Source: Dokdonia sp. Hel_I_53
Lineage (GTDB): Bacteria > Bacteroidota > Bacteroidia > Flavobacteriales > Flavobacteriaceae
DNA: 64,000 nt
Assembly (NCBI RefSeq): GCF_007827465.1
Contig: NZ_VISL01000001.1
Coordinates: 1,631,001 to 1,695,000, forward strand
Direction of reading: 5' to 3'
Shown: positions 59,454 to 64,000 of the stretch, piece by piece
How positions within the stretch are numbered: position 1 is the stretch's first letter
How the letters are laid out: each line of letters opens with the position of its first letter
The notes under the pieces: generated by a model
What the model saw: the letters and a program-made list of their open reading frames with translations, nothing else
Told to the model about the DNA's origin: nothing
Databases searched by the model: none
Made by a program: the position numbers and the translations under genes

Positions 59454-61352
59454 ATGAATAAAATTATTGTTCTTCTTGTACTAACGGGTTATTTATGCAA
59501 CTTTAACATATCGGCTCAAAATAACTCTGATTTGCTTTTAGACAGTTTAAAAAAACGGGCAGAAAGCAAGTCACTTTCTTTTGATGAGAGATTACTGGCT
59601 TTAGAAAGGATAATACCAATAGCAAAAAATATATCTGATTCTTTATACTTTAGAGTTCTAGACTACAGATTGACATTATTGAACATTTCTGGTAATTATG
59701 ATGGAGCAATATTAGAAGCAGATAATTTAATTTCGCTATCTAGAAAATCAGGAGAGCCTCAAATAACTGCCGATACCTACAAGAAGAAGGGGAGGCTTTT
59801 TGCAAAACAAAAAAAGCAATTACAAGCCTTTAAGAACTATTCTCGCGCTTTAGAGCTATACACAATACTAAAAGATAGTTTAAAATTTGTGATGACCTCT
59901 AAAAGTTTGAGTTTTATACAGTCGCAAAAAGGAGATCTTGTAGGAGCAGAATATACTATTGTAAATGCTTTAGATTACAGTAACGCCGTGAAAGACAAAT
60001 CTGAACTAGCATGGTTTTATGACGTCTTAGGAAGAATATATAGAGAACGTTCGCTTTGGCAGGAAGCTATTCAAAATCATCGAAAGGCTTTGCAACTAGA
60101 AAATAGCCCTAAATCTAGAGTATCATTACTTAACAATTATGCCATTACACTTACTAAAGCCAGACGATACAATGATGCAATGAATACATTAAACATCGCG
60201 CTAGAGTATAATAGCATAACAGATCCCATTATGCGGTATAGGTTACTTGATAACTTTGCTTTCGTAAAGGGAAAACTAGGCGCAACAGACGCCATTGAAC
60301 TATTAGAAAAATCCTTAAAATCAAGACAAGAAATTAATGATGCCCCTGGTGAATATGCCAGTCATATCCATCTATCTGAAATCTTTGCATCTCAAAATAA
60401 TGACACAAAAGCAAGATATCATGCACAACAAGCCTATAACATCGCGCGCCAATTACAAAACACAGAAGCAATAGTAAGAGCACTGGATTTTCTGATTCCT
60501 GTAACTGAACAATCAAATGTGCTCTTTGGAGAATATTCAGCACTTTCAGATTCGCTTACCTCAGCTCAGAATAAAGCTAAATTTGAGTTTGCAAAATTAC
60601 GCTTTGACGTTGAAAAAGCCGAAGAAAGAGAATCTATTGCTCTTAACGCACAATCTGCAAGTGAATTAAGGGAATACAAAGCGGTGAGACGTCGTAACTG
60701 GGCCTTTGCTGGACTGATAAGCTTTTTACTAATTGGAACTGTATTTCTCTTATACCAACAAGAAAGAATAAAAAAACAACGCCTTTTAGACACTTACAAC
60801 ACTGAAAAACGTATTGCAAAAAAATTACACGATGAACTGGCAAACGAAATTTATCTTGTGATGACACAATTAGAAGATACTCGTACACAACCAGTTTTAG
60901 CAGATAAATTAGAACACATTTATAAGCTAACTAGAGACATCTCAAGGGAAACACAACCTATAAGCACAGACAACTCTTTTTCCAATGAGCTTGCACTGAG
61001 TTTGCAAAACTATACATCTGATGATAGAAAATTAATTTTGAGAGGATTAGAATCTGTAAATTGGAATCAAATAGATGGCAAAAAGAAAATAGAAATTTAT
61101 CGGGTTTTACAAGAACTTATGACGAATATGCGTAAGCACAGTAAGGCCTCTTTTGTAGCGCTGGTATTTAAAGAATTTACTAGTATATTAGAAATCAACT
61201 ATAGTGATAACGGTAAAGGAGTTTTTCTCAGAGAAAATGTATTAGGTGGGTTAGAAAATATGGATAGCAGACTCGCATCTATAGGAGGAACCATAAAATT
61301 TGACTCTGCCGTTAATGAAGGTTTTCGTGCAGAAATTTCTATCCCAATCTAA
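59454..61352 (+). CDS. TPR-sensor histidine kinase (HisKA_3/HPK7 type)
   Basis: The 632-residue kinase has a signal peptide (ending NISAQ), a TPR-type helical sensor (about 25-365), a coiled coil (about 370-412) and one TM helix (about 415-434). The HisKA_3 phosphoacceptor His459 lies in KKLHDELANE. In the HATPase domain Asn558 is in MTNMRKHSKAS and the G1 box is SDNGKG at 584-589. With a signal peptide and one TM helix the TPR region should be periplasmic, where it could meet the array lipoproteins. A purine-rich TTAGGAGA precedes the ATG. The regulator gene follows by 10 bp. Confidence 0.9.
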   Translation: MNKIIVLLVLTGYLCNFNISAQNNSDLLLDSLKKRAESKSLSFDERLLALERIIPIAKNISDSLYFRVLDYRLTLLNISGNYDGAILEADNLISLSRKSGEPQITADTYKKKGRLFAKQKKQLQAFKNYSRALELYTILKDSLKFVMTSKSLSFIQSQKGDLVGAEYTIVNALDYSNAVKDKSELAWFYDVLGRIYRERSLWQEAIQNHRKALQLENSPKSRVSLLNNYAITLTKARRYNDAMNTLNIALEYNSITDPIMRYRLLDNFAFVKGKLGATDAIELLEKSLKSRQEINDAPGEYASHIHLSEIFASQNNDTKARYHAQQAYNIARQLQNTEAIVRALDFLIPVTEQSNVLFGEYSALSDSLTSAQNKAKFEFAKLRFDVEKAEERESIALNAQSASELREYKAVRRRNWAFAGLISFLLIGTVFLLYQQERIKKQRLLDTYNTEKRIAKKLHDELANEIYLVMTQLEDTRTQPVLADKLEHIYKLTRDISRETQPISTDNSFSNELALSLQNYTSDDRKLILRGLESVNWNQIDGKKKIEIYRVLQELMTNMRKHSKASFVALVFKEFTSILEINYSDNGKGVFLRENVLGGLENMDSRLASIGGTIKFDSAVNEGFRAEISIPI

Positions 61353-61362
61353 AAAGAAATAT

Positions 61363-62028
61363 ATGTTTAAAAAAGTTTTGGCTGCAGAGGATATAGATAA
61401 CATAAAGCTAGGTGTAGCCTCCATTTTAGAACAACTGGATATACTTGAAATTACACATGCTCAATATTGTGATGAAGCATATATTAAATTTAAAAAAGCA
61501 TATGTAACAGACACTTCTTTTGATCTTCTTATCACTGATCTATCTTTTAAAGACTCACATCGAGATGAGAGACTTACTTCAGGCGAGCAACTTTTTAAAG
61601 CTTTAAAGGAAGTAGACCCTTCATTAAAAGTAATTGTATATTCTATGGAAGATCACCCACAACGGTTTAACACACTATGGCAATCTGGATTAATAGATGG
61701 TTATGTCTGTAAAGATAGAAAGGGCTTAGAAAATCTTAAAGATGCCATTAAAGCCGTATATAGAGATGAAAAATATGTCTCTAAAAACTTGGAAGATGCC
61801 GTTAAGCAAAAAAATTTAGTAGAGATCAGTAATTATGACATTGAATTATTAGGATTACTATCAGAAGGATCAACTGTAGAGGAAATAAGTGATTATTTCC
61901 AATCTAAAAATTTAAAACCTTACAGTAAAAGGTCTATTGAAAGAAGACTGAGAGAATTGAAAGGTGAATTTGGGGCAAAAACCACAATACATTTAGTAAG
62001 ATTATTGACTGATTTGAGATTAATTTGA
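61363..62028 (+). CDS. response regulator with C-terminal helix-turn-helix
   Basis: I start at 61363 (MFKKVLAAEDIDNIKLG), 10 bp after the kinase; the earlier ATG lies inside the kinase gene. The 221-residue protein has a receiver domain with acidic residues Glu9/Asp10, phospho-acceptor Asp59 (LLITDLSFKD), Ser94 and Lys117. A C-terminal helical domain (about 155-215; ELLGLLSEGSTVEEISDYFQ, YSKRSIERRLRELK) fits a LuxR/FixJ-like DNA-binding fold, though it is divergent. It should carry the signal of the TPR kinase to DNA. A terminator lies 23 bp downstream. Confidence 0.87.
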   Translation: MFKKVLAAEDIDNIKLGVASILEQLDILEITHAQYCDEAYIKFKKAYVTDTSFDLLITDLSFKDSHRDERLTSGEQLFKALKEVDPSLKVIVYSMEDHPQRFNTLWQSGLIDGYVCKDRKGLENLKDAIKAVYRDEKYVSKNLEDAVKQKNLVEISNYDIELLGLLSEGSTVEEISDYFQSKNLKPYSKRSIERRLRELKGEFGAKTTIHLVRLLTDLRLI

Positions 62029-62050
62029 CTTTTTTCAAAAAAAAAGCCTC

Positions 62051-62074
62051 TTTTGGCGGAAAACCGCCAAATTT
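62051..62074 (+). terminator. terminator of the array-kinase-regulator operon
   Basis: TTTGGCGG (62051-62058) pairs with CCGCCAAA (62063-62070) around AAAA, followed by TTTT. Confidence 0.75.
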
Positions 62075-62094
62075 TACATTTAAACCTTATTACC

Positions 62095-62193
62095 TTTAGA
62101 GTCCCCTACGGTTCTTTTCTATTAAGGGTTTAATTCAAGAAATTAGCTGGAAAGAGCCTTATAAAACCCTTATTCTCTGAATAAGGGTTTTAT
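62095..62193 (+). ncRNA. candidate small RNA A
   Basis: TACCTTTAG (a near TAnnTTTG element) at about 62,090-62,098 precedes GTCCCCTACGG (62101-62111). A 14-bp stem (62161-62174 with 62180-62193) with U-rich end closes the unit. It has no reading frame of note. Candidate only. Confidence 0.35.
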
Positions 62194-62214
62194 ATAACTT
62201 AAATAGTACCATTA

Positions 62215-62266
62215 ATCAATTCCCCTACGTAAAATGCCTATTCTTTTAAAGAGTAGGCATTTTTTA
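62215..62266 (+). ncRNA. candidate small RNA B
   Basis: It starts with TCCCCTACGT (62221-62230), followed directly by a strong terminator: AAAATGCCTA / TAGGCATTTT plus an inner stem, ending in a T-run at 62266. At about 50 nt it is very short. It could also be a regulatory site next to a terminator. Confidence 0.3.
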
Positions 62267-62277
62267 ATGCTCATAAA

Positions 62278-62305
62278 AAAACCCATACATATTGATGTAT
62301 GGGTT
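62278..62305 (-). terminator. terminator of odhB
   Basis: AACCCATACAT pairs with ATGTATGGGTT around a short loop. On the minus strand it is followed by a U-run encoded by the A-run at 62274-62281. Confidence 0.85.
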
Positions 62306-62329
62306 CGTTAATTTAATATGCTATTGGCT

Positions 62330-63586
62330 CTATAATTCTAACGCTTTTTTAATATCTCCATCCATTAGAATATTAATCGGATCTTCTAAAGCTTCTTTTA
62401 CTGCCACTAAGAATCCAACAGATTCTTTCCCATCAATAATACGGTGATCATAAGAAAGTGCAACAAACATTATAGGTGCCACCACTATACCTCCATCAAT
62501 TACTACAGGACGCTCTACAATATTATGCATCCCCAAGATACCTGATTGTGGCGGATTTATAATTGGAGTTGATAACATAGATCCAAAAACACCTCCGTTT
62601 GAAATAGTAAATGTTCCCCCAGTCATCTCGTCTACAGTTATTTTTCCATCACGGGCTCTTAAGGCAAGTCTTTTTACTTCACTCTCAACTCCTCGAAAGG
62701 AAAGATTCTCTGCATTACGCATTACTGGTACCATAAGTCCTTTGGGACCTGATACTGCAATTGAAATATCTTTATAATCAAACGTAAGCATCTCCTTACC
62801 GTCAATCATACTGTTTACAGAAGGGTACATTTCTAATGCACGAACTACTGCTAACGTAAAGAATGACATAAAGCCGAGACTTACACCATGTTTAGCTTTG
62901 AAATCCTCTTTATACTCAGAACGAAGGTCAAATATAGCCTGCATGTTAACTTCGTTAAACGTAGTAAGCATTGCAGTAGTATTTTTTGCTTCCACAAGAC
63001 GCTCTGCTACTTTGCGACGTAACATAGATAGTTTTTTACGAGACTCTCCACGAGTACCTGTACCTGGCGTGCCCATTGATGGCTTAGCATTTACTGCATC
63101 ATCTTTTGTTATACGACCATCACGCCCTGTTCCTTTTACAGTAGCAGGATCCATGTTCTTTTCAGCTAGTACTTTTTTAGCTGCAGGACTTGCTACTCCA
63201 GAGGCATACGTTTTTTCCTTTAAAGAGTCTGCTTTTTCTTCTGTGTTAGGTGTCTCAATACGTTGCTCATCTAAGTCTGGAGAAGGGCTTGCTTTCTTCT
63301 CATTTTCGTCGATGTATGTATCAGTAGATTGATCATCACTTCCAGGCTTTTCAGCATCCGTATCAATGAGACACACTATTGCTCCTACAGCGACAGCATC
63401 ACCTTCCTCTGCTTTGAGTGTAATTACACCAGATGCTTCGGCTGGAAGCTCTAGTGTTGCTTTATCGCTATCAACTTCTGCAATAGCCTGGTCTTTTTCT
63501 ACATAATCGCCGTCTTCAACTAGCCATTGTGCAATCTCTACTTCTGTGATGGATTCTCCCGGAGAAGGGACTTTCATTTCTAACAT
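62330..63586 (-). CDS. odhB: 2-oxoglutarate dehydrogenase E2, dihydrolipoyl succinyltransferase
   Basis: The 418-residue E2 has one lipoyl domain (about 1-78; lipoylated Lys in VDSDKATLELPAE), an acidic linker, a peripheral-subunit binding domain (ASPAAKKVLAEKNMDPATVK) and a catalytic acyltransferase domain ending in SYDHRIIDGKESVGFL with the active His. The DKATLE and MEMYPSVNS-like features fit succinyltransferase. It acts in the TCA cycle with OdhA, encoded just upstream. A palindrome copy lies in the 65-bp gap. Confidence 0.95.
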   Translation of the reverse strand: MLEMKVPSPGESITEVEIAQWLVEDGDYVEKDQAIAEVDSDKATLELPAEASGVITLKAEEGDAVAVGAIVCLIDTDAEKPGSDDQSTDTYIDENEKKASPSPDLDEQRIETPNTEEKADSLKEKTYASGVASPAAKKVLAEKNMDPATVKGTGRDGRITKDDAVNAKPSMGTPGTGTRGESRKKLSMLRRKVAERLVEAKNTTAMLTTFNEVNMQAIFDLRSEYKEDFKAKHGVSLGFMSFFTLAVVRALEMYPSVNSMIDGKEMLTFDYKDISIAVSGPKGLMVPVMRNAENLSFRGVESEVKRLALRARDGKITVDEMTGGTFTISNGGVFGSMLSTPIINPPQSGILGMHNIVERPVVIDGGIVVAPIMFVALSYDHRIIDGKESVGFLVAVKEALEDPINILMDGDIKKALEL

Positions 63587-63603
63587 ATCGTGGTTGTTAT
63601 TGC

Positions 63604-63617
63604 GCTTTCGCGAAAGC
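63604..63617. repeat. GCTTTCGCGAAAGC palindrome between odhA and odhB
   Basis: A perfect copy extended by C and G, in the intergenic gap of the presumed odhAB operon. It would form a stem 17 bp before the odhB start. Confidence 0.95.
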
Positions 63618-63651
63618 GGAAAAATTAACTCCGCTGTGTTATTAAATTTAC

Positions 63652-64000
63652 TTATTGTTTCGGTGTATTAAATACATCTTCAATTACTCTTTTGTGACGA
63701 GCTTTTGATCTAGTACTACTTCCTGCAGCTGGAGAACTGTACATTCTTCTAGATGCAAGACGTAAATTCCTCTCTTCCCAATGTAGCAATAAATGTGCCC
63801 AAGCCCCCATATTCTTTGGCTCTTCTTGTGCCCAACAAATATCAATTCCATTTGGATACTTACTGATAATCTCCTCGAGTTTCTCTACAGGAAGCGGGAA
63901 TAACTGCTCTATGCGAACTAGTGCTACATCGTCTCGTCCATTTTCTTCTCTTGTTTCTAGAAGATCATAGTAAAATTTACCTGTACAGAAAACTAGTGAA
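63652..64000 (-). CDS. odhA: 2-oxoglutarate dehydrogenase E1, C-terminal part (partial)
   Basis: The frame runs off the window edge. The visible 115 residues match the C-terminus of OdhA: KFYYDLLETREENGRDDVA, VRIEQLFPLPVEKL, the conserved CWAQEEPKNMGAW, and YSSPAAGSSTRSKARHKR, ending VFNTPKQ and a stop at 63652-63654. OdhA is the thiamine-diphosphate E1 that decarboxylates 2-oxoglutarate. It lies directly upstream of odhB, the usual gene order. Confidence 0.92.
   Translation of the reverse strand, partial: SLVFCTGKFYYDLLETREENGRDDVALVRIEQLFPLPVEKLEEIISKYPNGIDICWAQEEPKNMGAWAHLLLHWEERNLRLASRRMYSSPAAGSSTRSKARHKRVIEDVFNTPKQ

Larger units (their letters stand above)
62029..62329. other. 301-bp spacer with four hairpins and two TCCCCTACG motifs
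   Basis: Between the regulator and the convergent odhB lie the regulator's terminator, two TCCCCTACG-led segments that each end in a terminator hairpin, and the odhB terminator. No protein-coding frame is credible. The two middle segments (about 62,095-62,193 and 62,215-62,266) could be small RNAs. Confidence 0.55.

Noticed and set aside
61300..61362. Earlier ATG for the response regulator
   Set aside because: It would overlap the kinase gene by 53 bp and add a non-receiver N-terminus. The receiver domain starts cleanly at 61363.

Overview
The window is a chromosomal segment of a marine-type member of Bacteroidota, most likely family Flavobacteriaceae. The base composition is AT-rich, promoters have the Bacteroidota form (TTG, a spacer of about 20, then TAnnTTTG), and ribosome binding sites are mostly weak or absent. 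Family-specific markers agree: a PorP/SprF type IX secretion protein, two DUF3078 proteins, DUF2480, a 440-residue trigger factor, a bS16 with an acidic tail, a DnaE fused to an N-terminal exonuclease, and a ribonucleotide reductase whose ATP-cone sits on NrdB instead of NrdA. Genus cannot be fixed from sequence alone; Dokdonia or a close relative is a guess.

Layout. 1-2.2 kb: end of a propeller-like repeat protein, then an MbnP-like/MbnH-like di-heme pair. 2.3-6.4 kb: a small basic protein, then a reverse-strand group of TonB-dependent receptor, TauE-type permease and methyltransferase. 6.4-9.5 kb: nrdB-nrdA. 10-19 kb: a long suf Fe-S assembly cluster (A-type carrier, sufB, sufC, sufD, sufS, sufE, a DUF59 protein) with a metallo-beta-lactamase-fold lipoprotein, another lipoprotein, a GNAT protein, a META-domain lipoprotein and DUF2480 interleaved. 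19-22 kb: two DUF3078 proteins and two tRNA-Pro genes. 22-25.5 kb: tig, clpP, clpX. 25.5-32 kb: small membrane protein, SGNH lipoprotein, FadL-like porin, alpha/beta hydrolase, pdxJ, CBS protein, nadK. 32-38.8 kb: outer-membrane biogenesis (DUF6089, uppS, bamA, two ompH, murI). 38.8-46.4 kb: a LytS/LytTR-type two-component pair, a VWA protein, an OmpA protein, PorP and an Nfu protein. 46.5-49.7 kb: acyl-CoA dehydrogenase, trmN6-like, rimM, rpsP. 50-53.3 kb: a four-helix stress-type protein and a low-GC patch of orphan genes. 53.5-57.9 kb: dnaE. 58-62 kb: the locus described next. 62.3-64 kb: odhB and the end of odhA.

The most unusual locus is 58.0-62.3 kb. Six copies of a 54-codon gene for a very acidic small lipoprotein lie head to tail with an exact 198-bp period. 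They are followed 27 bp later by a histidine kinase with a putative periplasmic TPR sensor region, and then by its response regulator. A structured leader precedes the array, and two short hairpin-ended units follow the regulator. The same 9-mer, TCCCCTACG, occurs in the leader and in both downstream units. I read this as a candidate envelope signalling system in which the amplified lipoproteins are ligands or outputs of the kinase. That role is inference.

The second window-wide signal is the palindrome GCTTTCGCGAAAGC. It occurs 15 times perfectly and at least 5 more times in truncated or one-mismatch form, both between genes and inside reading frames, where it encodes AFAKA, RFRES or SLSRK. 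It behaves like a highly iterated palindrome of this genome, and its function is unknown to me.
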